Assembly: GCA_014360685.1 (NCBI GenBank)
Contig: JACIXB010000021.1
Coordinates: 186,001-250,000 of the forward strand
Direction of reading: 5' to 3'
Origin: Actinomycetota bacterium
GTDB lineage: Bacteria > Actinomycetota > Geothermincolia > Geothermincolales > RBG-13-55-18
DNA: 64,000 nt
Position numbers and translations under genes: made by a program. Positions 56,331 through 64,000 of the stretch are shown piece after piece. Each line of letters begins with the position of its first letter. The first letter of the stretch is position 1. A model generated the notes under the pieces. It saw only the letters and a list, made by a program, of their open reading frames with translations. It did not search any database and had not been told where the DNA came from.

Positions 56331-56783
56331 TCAATGCCGCGTGGCGCCCTTCCCCTCCCTCCATACCTCCCGGATCACCAGCACCAGTGCTATGCCCACG
56401 CCTAGGACTATGGCCGTGTCCGCCAGGTTAAAGACGGGCCAGAAGCGGAGGTCTATAAAATCCACCACCGCCCCCAGGGATATCCTGTCGATGATGTTAC
56501 CCAGGGCCCCCCCGATTATCAAGCCCAGGGCCGCCGTGAAGGCCCTCCCCTCTTCCCCGCGGAACCTCCACAGCACCAGCACCAGGACCAGGAGAAGGGC
56601 CACGCTTCCCAGGAAGAAGGGGAGGGACTGCCCCCTGATGAGCCCGAAGGCGGTTCCCGGGTTGCGCACCTGGCGAAGGGCTAAAAGGTGCAGATCGAGG
56701 GTCTTTCCCGGTGGGAGGAAACATCGGACCAGGGCCTTGCTGGCCTGATCCGCGGCCAAGGCGGCGGCGGCCGTCGCCGCCAT
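56331..56783 (-). CDS. lspA: lipoprotein signal peptidase
   Basis: 150 residues, four membrane helices; aspartyl protease blocks GNIIDR (catalytic Asp) and FNLADTAIVLG (second Asp), plus RNPGTAFGL. The ATG at 56783 overlaps the stop of the DksA-like gene (TGATG), fixing the start. Confidence 0.96.
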   Translation of the reverse strand: MAATAAAALAADQASKALVRCFLPPGKTLDLHLLALRQVRNPGTAFGLIRGQSLPFFLGSVALLLVLVLVLWRFRGEEGRAFTAALGLIIGGALGNIIDRISLGAVVDFIDLRFWPVFNLADTAIVLGVGIALVLVIREVWREGKGATRH

Positions 56784-57157
56784 CAGCGCATAGCCTGTTC
56801 TTCCTTCTGTTTGCAAATTATGCAGAGGTTGGCGTAAGGCAACGCCTCGAGGCGCTCCTCGGGTATGGGCGAGCCGCACATCTCGCAGATCCCGTAGGTC
56901 CCTTTCTCGATCCGCTCCAGGGCCTCGTTCACCTTCTGCAACAGGTCCTTGACGTTCTCGGAGAGGGAGAGGTCTCTCTCCCTCTCGAAAGTGCTGGTGC
57001 CGCTGGCCGCGTATTCCTCCTCGAAGGGCATCTCCCCCGAGAAGTCCGACTGGGAGGCGTGCAGGTTTCCCTGCTCGAGCTCGCGGTACTGTTTCTCCAG
57101 TATCTCCTTCTCGCGGAGCAGGATCTTCTTGAAGGCGGCCATCTTCTTCTTGTTCAT
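56783..57157 (-). CDS. DksA/TraR C4-type zinc finger protein
   Basis: 124 residues: an N-terminal coiled coil (5-85) and a C4 zinc finger CEMCG...CIICK typical of the TraR/DksA family, which reaches into the RNA polymerase secondary channel. The coiled-coil tip lacks the DxxDxA motif of E. coli DksA, so effect on ppGpp control is uncertain. SD weak; the ATG at 57157 is the first, M6 is an alternative. Coupled to lspA, a common actinobacterial pairing. Confidence 0.9.
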   Translation of the reverse strand: MNKKKMAAFKKILLREKEILEKQYRELEQGNLHASQSDFSGEMPFEEEYAASGTSTFERERDLSLSENVKDLLQKVNEALERIEKGTYGICEMCGSPIPEERLEALPYANLCIICKQKEEQAMR

Positions 57158-57202
57158 GATCCGATCGTCAACCTCCGATCCGGGCCCTAGGTTTATCCCT
57201 AA

Positions 57203-57280
57203 TATTATGCATCATTTTCCCTCTCCGACAACCCCGGGTTTGATTATGCATCATTTTCCCTCTCCGACAACCCCGGGTTT
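57203..57280. repeat. perfect tandem duplication of 39 bp
   Basis: 57203-57241 and 57242-57280 are identical. Each unit contains ATGCAT and CCCGGG palindromes and, on the minus strand, GGAGAGGG followed by AAAATGATG, which looks like an SD plus start. It lies between ileS and the DksA-like gene. Confidence 0.95.
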
Positions 57281-57325
57281 GGGCGTTTGCGCATCCTCCG
57301 GAAGGCCCTTCATCCATTTCGCCGC

Positions 57326-60091
57326 TCATCCCCCCGCGGCCAGCACCACCGGGAGGCAGCGGTCGCATAGCTCCGGGTGGTTGGGATCCCGCCCCACCGA
57401 AGGCCGGTAGTTCCAGCACCGGGAGCACCGGGATCCCGGCGCCTTTTCCACCTCCACCCGGGGATCTTCAACCTCCGCGTAGCGTACATCCACCCCGGAT
57501 ACGATGAACAGGGTGGGCAGGAGTTCCTCCCTGGGGGCTACCGTTTCCCTCCACGATAAGGGCAAGGTGAGCTTCACCGCGGCCTCCAGGGAGGTCCCTA
57601 ATTCCTTGGCCGACCTCCTCTCCTCGATGGCCTTGGTCACCAGTTCGCGCAGGCGCAACAGGAGGTCGAAATCCTCCTCCAGGGCGGCGTCCTCCAGCTC
57701 CTCCTTCACCTCCGGCCAGTCGGCTAGTTGTACGCTCTCCGGGTCACCCTCCCCGCGAGCCTCCTGCCAAACTTCTTCCGCGGTATGGCTGAGTATGGGG
57801 GACATGAGAAGGGTCATGGTCCGCAGCAATTCCCGCAGTGCCGTCTGGGAGGAGCGCCTGGGGCGCGAATCGGCGGCGAATGTGTATAGGCAGTCCTTGC
57901 GCATGTCCAGGTAGAGGGCGCTTAGGTCCACGGCGCAGAAGTTGTGCAGGGCGTGAAAAACCACGTGCAGCTGGTAGGTATCCATGGCCTGGGTGCACCT
58001 GCGCACCAGCCTCTGCAGCCGGGACATGATCCAGCGGTCGAGCTCCTCCATCTCCTCCGGGGGAAGGGCGTCCGCGTGGGGACGGAAATCGTAAAGGTTC
58101 CCCAGCAGGAAGCGGATGGTGTTGCGAATGCGGCGGTAGGCCTCCACCAGTCGGTCGAATATCTCCCGCGAGGCGGGGATGTCCACCGTGTAATCGGCGG
58201 CCGCCACCCAGAGGCGGAGGATGTCCGCCCCCAGCCGGTCGCATATCTCCAGGGGGCTGATCACGTTGCCCAGGGACTTGGACATCTTGCGGCCCTCGCC
58301 GTCCACCACGAAGCCGTGGGTCAGCACCGAGCGGTAGGGAGGGGTTCCCCGGGATCCCACCGCGGTTAGCAGCGAGGTCTGGAACCAGCCGCGGTGCTGA
58401 TCGCTGCCCTCCAGGTACATGTCGCAGGGCCAGTAATGGTCTTCCCATTGCCGGAGCACGGCCTCGTGGCTCACTCCGGATTCGAACCACACGTCCAGGA
58501 TGTCCGTCTCCTTGCGCCACCTGGTTCCTCCGCATTCCGGGCATCGAAAATCCGGACCCAGGATCTCCTCCGGCTCGCGCAGGAACCAGGCGTCCGAGCC
58601 CTCGGCGGCCAACAGTTCCTCCGCTTTGCGCAGCGTCTCCAGGGTCATGACCTCCCGGCCGCATTCCAGGCAGTAAAAAGCGGGTATGGGGACACCCCAG
58701 GCCCGCTGGCGGGATATGCACCAGTCCGGCCTGCTCTCCAGCATCCCCACCATGCGTCGTACGTTCCAGCCCGGTATCCACTGTACTTCCTTGACCGCCT
58801 CCAGGCACCTTTTCCGGAGGGTGGAACCCTCGTATTCCCGGTCCACGCCCACGAACCATTGCGGGGTGGCGCGGAATATAACCGGTCCCTTGCACCGCCA
58901 GCAGTGGGGATAGGCGTGCCGCAACTCCCCCTCTCCCAGCAGCAGGCCCCGTGAGCGCAGGTCGTCCATGATCCTGGGGTTGGCGTCCTCGATGAACAAT
59001 CCCTCGAACTCCGGCGCATCGGAGGTGAAACGTCCCCGGTCATCCACCGGCATGGGCATTGGAAGGTCGTATTCCAGGCCCACCTGGTAATCCTCCTCCC
59101 CGTGCCCGGGGGCTATATGCACCGCCCCGGTGCCCTGCTCGGTGGTAACGAAATCCGAGTTCACCAGGACCGAGGGCCGTTCCCTCCAGGGATGCCGTGC
59201 CCTGAGACCCTTCAGTTCCCTTCCGGGAATGCGATTAAGCTCACGGTAGGCCTCGATCCCCATCCCTTCCAAGGCCGCCTCCAAAAGCGGCTCCCCCAGC
59301 AGCAGGAGGGAGTCGCCTGCCTCCACGATCACGTAACTCATGTCCGGGTGCAGGGCCACGGCCACGTTGGCCGGGAGTGTCCACGGGGTGGTGGTCCAGA
59401 TGACCACGGCGGCCTCCCGGCCCCGGTAGCCGGGAAGGGAATCCAGGAGGGGGAATTTCACGTATATGGACGGAGAGGTCTTCTCCTGATACTCGAGCTC
59501 CGCCTCGGCCAGGGCGGTCACGCAGCGCGGGCACCAGTGAATGGGTTTCCGGCTCCGGTAAACCAGTCCCCGGCGGGCCAGCTCGGCGAGGACGCGGATA
59601 TTCACCGCCTCGTAGGCCGGTTTAAGGGTGAGGTAGGGGTTTTGGAAGTCCCCCCGCACCCCGAGGCGCTGGAACTGGATGGACTGTCGCTCCACGAAAT
59701 GCATGGCGTACTCGCGGCAGCGCTTGCGTATCTCCATGACCTCCAGCTTACCCCTCTCCTCCCCCAGCCTCTTCTCCACCTCGTGCTCTATGGGCTGACC
59801 GTGGCAGTCCCATCCCGGCACGTAGGGGCAGAAGTATCCCCGCATGCTCTTGTACTTGACGATGATGTCCTTGAGGATCTTGTTCAGGGCCGTGCCCAGG
59901 TGGATGTCCCCGTTGGCGTAGGGAGGCCCGTCATGAAGGATGAAGGACGGCCGTCCGCGGTTCTTTTCCAGTACCCGCCGATAGATATCCATTTCCTTCC
60001 AGAAACTCTGTATCTCCGGCTCGCGTCGCGGCAGATCGGCCTTCATGGGAAAATCCGTGCGGGGCAGGTTGAGCGTCGAGCGATAGTCCAT
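57326..60091 (-). CDS. ileS: isoleucyl-tRNA synthetase
   Basis: 921 residues: class I motifs ANGDIHLGTALNK (HIGH) and GRKMSKSLGN (KMSKS), editing domain WTTTPWTLPAN, and a C-terminal zinc site CSRCW...CDRC. The ATG at 60091 gives the family N-terminus (MDYRSTLNLPRTDFPM...) with GAGG upstream; frames upstream to 60139 are open but unmatched. Bacterial (IleS1) type by the C-terminal Zn finger. Confidence 0.97.
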   Translation of the reverse strand: MDYRSTLNLPRTDFPMKADLPRREPEIQSFWKEMDIYRRVLEKNRGRPSFILHDGPPYANGDIHLGTALNKILKDIIVKYKSMRGYFCPYVPGWDCHGQPIEHEVEKRLGEERGKLEVMEIRKRCREYAMHFVERQSIQFQRLGVRGDFQNPYLTLKPAYEAVNIRVLAELARRGLVYRSRKPIHWCPRCVTALAEAELEYQEKTSPSIYVKFPLLDSLPGYRGREAAVVIWTTTPWTLPANVAVALHPDMSYVIVEAGDSLLLLGEPLLEAALEGMGIEAYRELNRIPGRELKGLRARHPWRERPSVLVNSDFVTTEQGTGAVHIAPGHGEEDYQVGLEYDLPMPMPVDDRGRFTSDAPEFEGLFIEDANPRIMDDLRSRGLLLGEGELRHAYPHCWRCKGPVIFRATPQWFVGVDREYEGSTLRKRCLEAVKEVQWIPGWNVRRMVGMLESRPDWCISRQRAWGVPIPAFYCLECGREVMTLETLRKAEELLAAEGSDAWFLREPEEILGPDFRCPECGGTRWRKETDILDVWFESGVSHEAVLRQWEDHYWPCDMYLEGSDQHRGWFQTSLLTAVGSRGTPPYRSVLTHGFVVDGEGRKMSKSLGNVISPLEICDRLGADILRLWVAAADYTVDIPASREIFDRLVEAYRRIRNTIRFLLGNLYDFRPHADALPPEEMEELDRWIMSRLQRLVRRCTQAMDTYQLHVVFHALHNFCAVDLSALYLDMRKDCLYTFAADSRPRRSSQTALRELLRTMTLLMSPILSHTAEEVWQEARGEGDPESVQLADWPEVKEELEDAALEEDFDLLLRLRELVTKAIEERRSAKELGTSLEAAVKLTLPLSWRETVAPREELLPTLFIVSGVDVRYAEVEDPRVEVEKAPGSRCSRCWNYRPSVGRDPNHPELCDRCLPVVLAAGG

Positions 60092-60398
60092 GCCGTCCTC
60101 ACTCCGTATCCTTGGTTTATTTTGCTCCATTATTATCACGCGGGCCGCCGGGGCGCAACTTCAAAGGCTCGACTCCAAGCGGAAAACGGGACCCCCGGCG
60201 GCCGTTCTTCCACGCCCTCCGCCCTGAGGCGGAAGCGTATGGACACCGGCGGGAGAAATGCCGCCGGCCGGTCAGCCTTCCCCGTACCCGCAGGGCCACG
60301 ACGGCGGCATCACCCTTCGGCTCCAATCCCCGAACCTCGCCGGTTCTCGATGACCGGTGACCAAGGGCCGAAAGGCCCTGGTGCCCTATAATAGGCGC
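60092..60398. other. divergent intergenic region, ileS / yggU
   Basis: 307 bp. No T-box consensus (AGGGTGG...) is present upstream of ileS. The yggU -10 is listed separately; nothing else recognised. Confidence 0.45.
60387..60392 (+). promoter_or_regulatory. -10 element of a probable leaderless yggU transcript
   Basis: Perfect TATAAT whose last base is 7 nt before the A of the yggU ATG (60399), so transcription would begin at the start codon. No SD is present and no good -35 is seen. Confidence 0.55.
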
Positions 60399-60707
60399 AT
60401 GGGACCGGCAAACTATACCCTTCGCCCCTGCGAGGCCGGTACTCTCCTGGACATCAGGGTGCGCCCCGGATCGGCACGCAGCGGGGCGGTGGGTGTCCGG
60501 GAAGGAAGGCTGGTGTTGGCCGTGCACTCGCCGCCCGAGGGAGGCAAGGCCAATCGAGAGGCGTTGAAGCTGCTCGGCGCCGTATTGGGCGTAGCGGCCT
60601 CCAGGCTGGAACTGGTCCGTGGGACCTCCTCGAGGGACAAGACCGTGCTCATCAAGGGGATGTCCGTTGCTGACGTCGAATCCCGCCTTAGATTATTAAA
60701 ATGTTAA
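60399..60707 (+). CDS. yggU: DUF167 / YggU family protein
   Basis: 102 residues with the DUF167 pattern LDIRVRPGSARSG, then LVLAVHSPPEGGKANREALKLLGAVLGV and VRGTSSRDKTVLI. A small conserved protein of unknown role. ATG at 60399 has no SD but lies 7 nt after TATAAT; a GTG at 60357 would add 14 unmatched residues. In Actinobacteria it is often near sepF and yggT; here it is on the opposite strand. Confidence 0.9.
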   Translation: MGPANYTLRPCEAGTLLDIRVRPGSARSGAVGVREGRLVLAVHSPPEGGKANREALKLLGAVLGVAASRLELVRGTSSRDKTVLIKGMSVADVESRLRLLKC

Positions 60708-61008
60708 TTAGTTTATTATTAAATATAAAAAGTTCCCTCTCCCGGCTCCTCCCGGTAGGACGCGTTGAGGTTTTCGTGAACCCTTAACCGCGGGTCGCAT
60801 GGGGATCTCTTGATGGAGTACGAAGAAGCCTCCGGTCTCTTTCCCCGAGCGCCGTACTTGACGCCTTGGCGCTTTTAGGCCCCTCCGTCTCCATCCTCCG
60901 AAGCCGGCCGGCGTAACGCCTCCTTAAACCGTCAGGGAGCGCGCCTCGGCATGCCTTGCGCCCTCGGCCTTCCTTCGCCTCTCCTTGCCCGAGGACGACC
61001 CCTCGCTC
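60708..61008. other. convergent intergenic region, yggU / divIVA
   Basis: 301 bp. The first 50 bp (60700-60735) are very AT-rich, unlike the rest of the window. No stem with a T-run and no gene was recognised. Confidence 0.45.
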
Positions 61009-61881
61009 TTATTCCCAGAAGAAATGCTTCTCCTTCTCTTCCCGGGGCGGGGCCTCGGGTGGCCGAGGAGTTTCTTCTTCCCTCCTCTCTTTCCTCAGTG
61101 ACCGTTCCAGCATCTCTATCTCCTGTTCCGGGGTCACCGTGGGCCCGGGCGGAGGAGGCTCGAAACGCGGTTCCGGTATCGTCTCCGCCTGGGTTACCGG
61201 TGCGGCAAAGGGTGGGGCAGCCGCTCCCCCGGGCGACGCCGGCCCTTTATCGGGAACCGGGGTCATACCCTCCTCGACGGGAGGCTGGACGGGGCTCTCC
61301 TCCACCGGCCTCGTTTCCTTCGCGCCATAACCGGCGATTCCCGCGGGGGGTTGCTGGTCGGGCATTCCCGGGGCTTCCGTCGCTGCGGCGGGCCTTTCGG
61401 GCACTGCCTCCCGAACCTCCGCGGACGCCAGCCGCGCCTCGTATTCCCTTATGAGCCCCTGGTTCTTGTCCAGCATCTCGCGGATGGTGGCGATATAGCG
61501 GAGCACCTGTTCCCGGATGCCGGAATAGGACTGGAGTATGCGCTCCCTTTCCGCTTTCGCCTCCTCCAGGATGCGAAGGCTGCGTTCCTGCGCCTCCCTG
61601 ATCTGCGCCTCGGCCTGAATCCTGGCCTCCTGCACGATGTTGTCCGCGCTTTTCTGGGCGTTTATGAGGGCGTTCTGCAGGGTTTGCTGCATGGAATCGA
61701 ACTGGGCCACCTTTTCGCGCATGCTCTCGATCAGCTCCGCCTGTTCCTGGTTGCGGTGCAACAGCCTGTCCAGCTCGTCAGCCACCATATCCAGGAAGGA
61801 GTCCACCTCTTCCTTGTTGTACCCGCCTACACGAACGGTACTGAATTCCTTGTGATGGATATCCATGGGGCCGATAGCCAA
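61009..61881 (-). CDS. divIVA: DivIVA domain protein
   Basis: 290 residues: DivIVA domain (MDIHHKEFSTVRVGGYNKEEVDSFLD), a coiled coil to about residue 155, then a Pro/Glu/Ala-rich C-terminal tail. In Actinobacteria DivIVA (Wag31) sits at cell poles and directs polar growth. TTG start at 61881 with GGAGG 8 nt upstream; the ATG five codons later is too far from the SD. Part of a division run with yggT and sepF. Confidence 0.93.
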   Translation of the reverse strand: MAIGPMDIHHKEFSTVRVGGYNKEEVDSFLDMVADELDRLLHRNQEQAELIESMREKVAQFDSMQQTLQNALINAQKSADNIVQEARIQAEAQIREAQERSLRILEEAKAERERILQSYSGIREQVLRYIATIREMLDKNQGLIREYEARLASAEVREAVPERPAAATEAPGMPDQQPPAGIAGYGAKETRPVEESPVQPPVEEGMTPVPDKGPASPGGAAAPPFAAPVTQAETIPEPRFEPPPPGPTVTPEQEIEMLERSLRKERREEETPRPPEAPPREEKEKHFFWE

Positions 61882-61993
61882 TTCAACCGCCTCCTTCTTC
61901 CAAGCCGTCCGGTTTCCCCTCCCCGGGATCTTACCGCCATCCTCGCGAACCCGCCGGCACCAGATTCACGCCAATCTATATCGGCGCCCCGCC

Positions 61994-62272
61994 TTATTTG
62001 AATAACAGCGAGACTATCCACTGCAGCAACGCGATCATGCATATGGCGACCAACGGCGACGCGTCCAGGGCCACCTTCCCGCTCACGGGCACCGCCGGCA
62101 ATATCTTCCTCAATGCGGAAAGCACGGGCTCCGTGAGGTCGTAGACGAGCACCGCCAGTGGCCGCAGCCGCCGCGGCCAGCGCACCGGAAGCCAGCTTAT
62201 CAGTACCCGGCAAACTATCAACCACATGTAGGCGAAGAGCCCCCACCAAAGGACCTCCCCCAGAAGCCGCAA
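61994..62272 (-). CDS. yggT: YggT family membrane protein
   Basis: 92 residues with two YGGT-type hydrophobic segments (about 8-30 and 68-90) around RVLISWLP and LTEPVLSALRKILP. Unknown role, commonly beside sepF and divIVA and linked to division or osmotic response. TTG start at 62272 with GGGAGGT upstream, 1 nt after the proC stop. Confidence 0.9.
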   Translation of the reverse strand: MRLLGEVLWWGLFAYMWLIVCRVLISWLPVRWPRRLRPLAVLVYDLTEPVLSALRKILPAVPVSGKVALDASPLVAICMIALLQWIVSLLFK

Positions 62273-62273
62273 T

Positions 62274-63071
62274 TCATACCTCCCTGGCCCGGCGGAAGGC
62301 CGCCTCCGCCGCCTTAAAGAAGGCCGCCCTCACCCCGCCTTCCTCCAGGGCCTCCAAGGCCATGATGGTGGAGCCCCCGGGAGAGGCCACCATGTCCTTC
62401 AACCTGGAAGGCCCGTAATCGAAGAGGCGTAGCATCTGGGCGGCGCCCAGCATGGTTCCCGCCACCAGCTTGAGGGCCAGCTCCCGGTCCAGGCCCAGCT
62501 TCACCCCGGCATCGGCAAGGGCCTCGGCGACGAGGTAGAAGTAGGCCGGTCCACACCCGGAGATGGCCATGGCTGCGTCCTGGTAGGACTCGTCCACCCG
62601 GTAGACGTCTCCCATGCGCCCGAAGATCTCCTCCACCCGTTCCAGATCCTCCTCCCGGACGTGTTTTCCCGGGCTGATAACCGAAACCGCCGCTCCGGCC
62701 ATGGCCGGGTTGTTGGGCATCACCCGCACCACAGCGACGCCTTCCGGGATTCTTTCCTCGATATACCGCGTGGTCTTGCCCATGGCGATGGAGACCAGCA
62801 ACTGGCCGGCGTGCAAGGTTCCTCTTATCTCCTCCAGCACCCCGTCGAGCTGCTGGGGCTTGACCGCCAGGACCAGCGTATCCGAGCCGGACGCCGCCTC
62901 GCGGTTATCGGTGGTGACCTTCACCCCGTGCTCCGCCCTGAGCTGCTCCAGTCGAACCCTATCCACGTCGGATACCAGGATTTCCTCACCCCGGCACCAT
63001 CCCGAGCCTATGAGCCTGGAGAGCATGGCCCCGGCCATCCTTCCTCCACCGATAAAAGCTATCCCGGTCAT
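62274..63071 (-). CDS. proC: pyrroline-5-carboxylate reductase
   Basis: Last step of proline synthesis. 265 residues: Rossmann IAFIGGGRMAGAM, VMPNNPAM, and the C-terminal dimerisation signature GTMLGAAQML...GPSRLKDMVASPGGSTIMAL. ATG at 63071 with GGTGAGG upstream; the frame's extension to 63167 is unmatched. Sits between sepF and yggT, a familiar Gram-positive arrangement. Confidence 0.96.
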   Translation of the reverse strand: MTGIAFIGGGRMAGAMLSRLIGSGWCRGEEILVSDVDRVRLEQLRAEHGVKVTTDNREAASGSDTLVLAVKPQQLDGVLEEIRGTLHAGQLLVSIAMGKTTRYIEERIPEGVAVVRVMPNNPAMAGAAVSVISPGKHVREEDLERVEEIFGRMGDVYRVDESYQDAAMAISGCGPAYFYLVAEALADAGVKLGLDRELALKLVAGTMLGAAQMLRLFDYGPSRLKDMVASPGGSTIMALEALEEGGVRAAFFKAAEAAFRRAREV

Positions 63072-63170
63072 GACGGCCTCACCCATCGATAGGCTTGTAC
63101 ACGGACACGAATAAGAATACCTCTTTCCGCCGCTCCCGGTTGAAAGCCCCAACCCCTCCCGGGGCAAACT

Positions 63171-63617
63171 TCAGAACTGGTTGAAGAAACCCCTTTCCCG
63201 GAGCCAGCGCTTATCCTCGGCGGAGACCTCCACGTTGTGCGGGGTGAGGAGGAACACCCGGTCGGCCACCCGTTGGATGCCCCCGTCCAGGCCGTAGGTC
63301 AGTCCGCTGGCGAAGTCTATGAGTCTCTTGGCCAATTCGGGGTCCGCCTGTTGCAGGTTGATGATCACCGGGATGTCCGCCTTGAACTTCTGGCCGATCT
63401 GCTCGGCGTCGTTGAAGGATTTCGGTTCCACCATGTGTACCCTCACCTGCCGGCTGGAAACCGGCTGCAACGACGATACCTTGGCCTCCTCGCGGTGGGC
63501 GCGCCGTGCGGGAGGGGCTTCCGGAACCTCGGCTTCCTCGTATTCCATGAGCTCCTCGAACTCGTCGTCCTCCACCAACCCCAGGTAGATCAGGGCTTTG
63601 CGAAAGAATCCAGCCAT
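63171..63617 (-). CDS. sepF: cell division protein SepF
   Basis: 148 residues: amphipathic N-terminal helix (MAGFFRKALIYLGLVEDDEFEE, membrane binding), an acidic/polar linker, and the SepF domain with the PKSFNDAEQIGQKFKADIPVIINLQ block and RVFLLTPHNVEVS. It tethers FtsZ to the membrane; Actinobacteria lack FtsA/ZipA and rely on it. GGGAGGT SD precedes the ATG. Confidence 0.96.
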   Translation of the reverse strand: MAGFFRKALIYLGLVEDDEFEELMEYEEAEVPEAPPARRAHREEAKVSSLQPVSSRQVRVHMVEPKSFNDAEQIGQKFKADIPVIINLQQADPELAKRLIDFASGLTYGLDGGIQRVADRVFLLTPHNVEVSAEDKRWLRERGFFNQF

Positions 63618-63638
63618 GGCATACCTCCCAAGATGATT

Positions 63639-64000
63639 TTAACCCGAGAAGACGGCCGTGCCCACCCGTACCAGGTCAGCTCCTTCCTCCACCGCGACCT
63701 CGTAATCCTGGGTCATGCCCATGCTCAGGCTATCCAGCGCTGCTTCCGGGAAGACCCTCTTTATGTCGTCCCTCAGTTCCCGCAGGCGCCGAAAATAGGG
63801 CCGTGCCTCTTCTCCCGCCGCCCAGGCGGGAGCCATGGTCATCAGGCCCCTGACCCTCAACCCGGGCAGCTCGAGCATCTTTTCAACAAGCTCCTCCGCC
63901 TCCTCGGGGGCCACGCCGAACTTGTTGGCCTCGCCGGAGACGTTGACCTCCAGGAGGACCTCCTGCACCGTGCCCATCCGGCAGGCCCGGGAAGAAACGG
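63639..64000 (-). CDS. yggS: YggS family PLP-binding protein (5' end beyond window)
   Basis: C-terminal 120 residues of a pyridoxal-5'-phosphate homeostasis protein (YggS/PROSC, alanine racemase-like barrel). Visible: VLLEVNVSGEANKFGV, GLRVRGLMTMAPAW, SMGMTQDYEVAVEEGADLVRVGTAVFSG. The frame is open past the right edge, so the N-terminal half with the PLP lysine is not in view. 21 nt before sepF, same strand. Confidence 0.93.
   Translation of the reverse strand, partial: VSSRACRMGTVQEVLLEVNVSGEANKFGVAPEEAEELVEKMLELPGLRVRGLMTMAPAWAAGEEARPYFRRLRELRDDIKRVFPEAALDSLSMGMTQDYEVAVEEGADLVRVGTAVFSG

Noticed and set aside
57203-57280. CRISPR array
   Set aside because: Only two direct copies with no spacer between them.
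60092-60398. T-box leader upstream of ileS
   Set aside because: No T-box AGGGTGG element or terminator/antiterminator pair found.

Overview
This is a gene-dense, high-GC stretch of a bacterial chromosome. About 60 genes are recognised; nearly all lie on the minus strand and almost all are housekeeping. No integrase, transposase, phage gene, CRISPR array or plasmid function was found. Gene order points to a deep-branching member of the Actinomycetota: the run polA - rpsA - coaE - uvrB - uvrA - uvrC - rapZ - whiA - gap - pgk - tpiA - secG, then metK - def - fmt - rsmB and recA, and the run yggS - sepF - (proC) - yggT - divIVA with lspA, rluD, dnaE and his genes, match that phylum. SpoVS and RNase Y beside recA and miaB recall Firmicutes order, which suits an early-branching, possibly thermophilic actinobacterial lineage. 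The taxonomic call is inference from synteny; no 16S gene is present.

Layout (transcription mostly right to left). 1-7.6 kb: AmmeMemoRadiSam A/B proteins, miaB, a DUF123 protein (plus strand), a TIM-barrel isomerase-like protein, a small membrane coiled-coil protein, spoVS and a GHKL-type ATPase. 8.2-14.4 kb: rny, recA, rsmB, fmt, def. 14.4-21.8 kb: metK, secG, the tpiA/pgk/gap glycolytic operon, whiA, rapZ. 22-31.7 kb: DNA repair (ogt, uvrC, uvrA, uvrB), a HAD hydrolase, a Cys-rich small protein and coaE. 31.9-36.8 kb: rpsA, polA and tRNA-Leu(CAA). 36.9-38.3 kb: two zinc-ribbon membrane proteins. 38.4-49.1 kb: histidine biosynthesis (hisD, hisB, hisH, hisA, hisF ... hisI), split by a complete branched-chain amino-acid ABC transporter (livJ, livH, livM, livG, livF). 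49.2-54.2 kb: dnaE, a RecB-like nuclease (plus strand), a small winged-helix protein. 54.6-60.1 kb: rluD, lgt, lspA, a DksA/TraR-type protein, ileS. 60.4-64 kb: yggU (plus strand), divIVA, yggT, proC, sepF and the truncated yggS.

The strongest unexplained signal is the 342-bp, AT-rich recA-rny intergenic region. It holds a good sigma-70-type promoter, a folded leader with an 11-bp closing helix and three inner stems, and an intrinsic terminator whose 5' arm overlaps the closing helix. That geometry fits a cis-regulatory RNA (riboswitch or attenuator) controlling RNase Y, or a small RNA.

Other points: rapZ appears to start at CTG; about 20 genes start at GTG or TTG; yvcK and priA are missing from their usual slots; hisC is missing from the his run; yggU looks leaderless; and there are two tandem duplications and several palindromes in intergenic DNA. 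Starts were chosen from Shine-Dalgarno (SD) spacing, stop/start overlap and family N-termini, and often differ from the longest possible reading frame.
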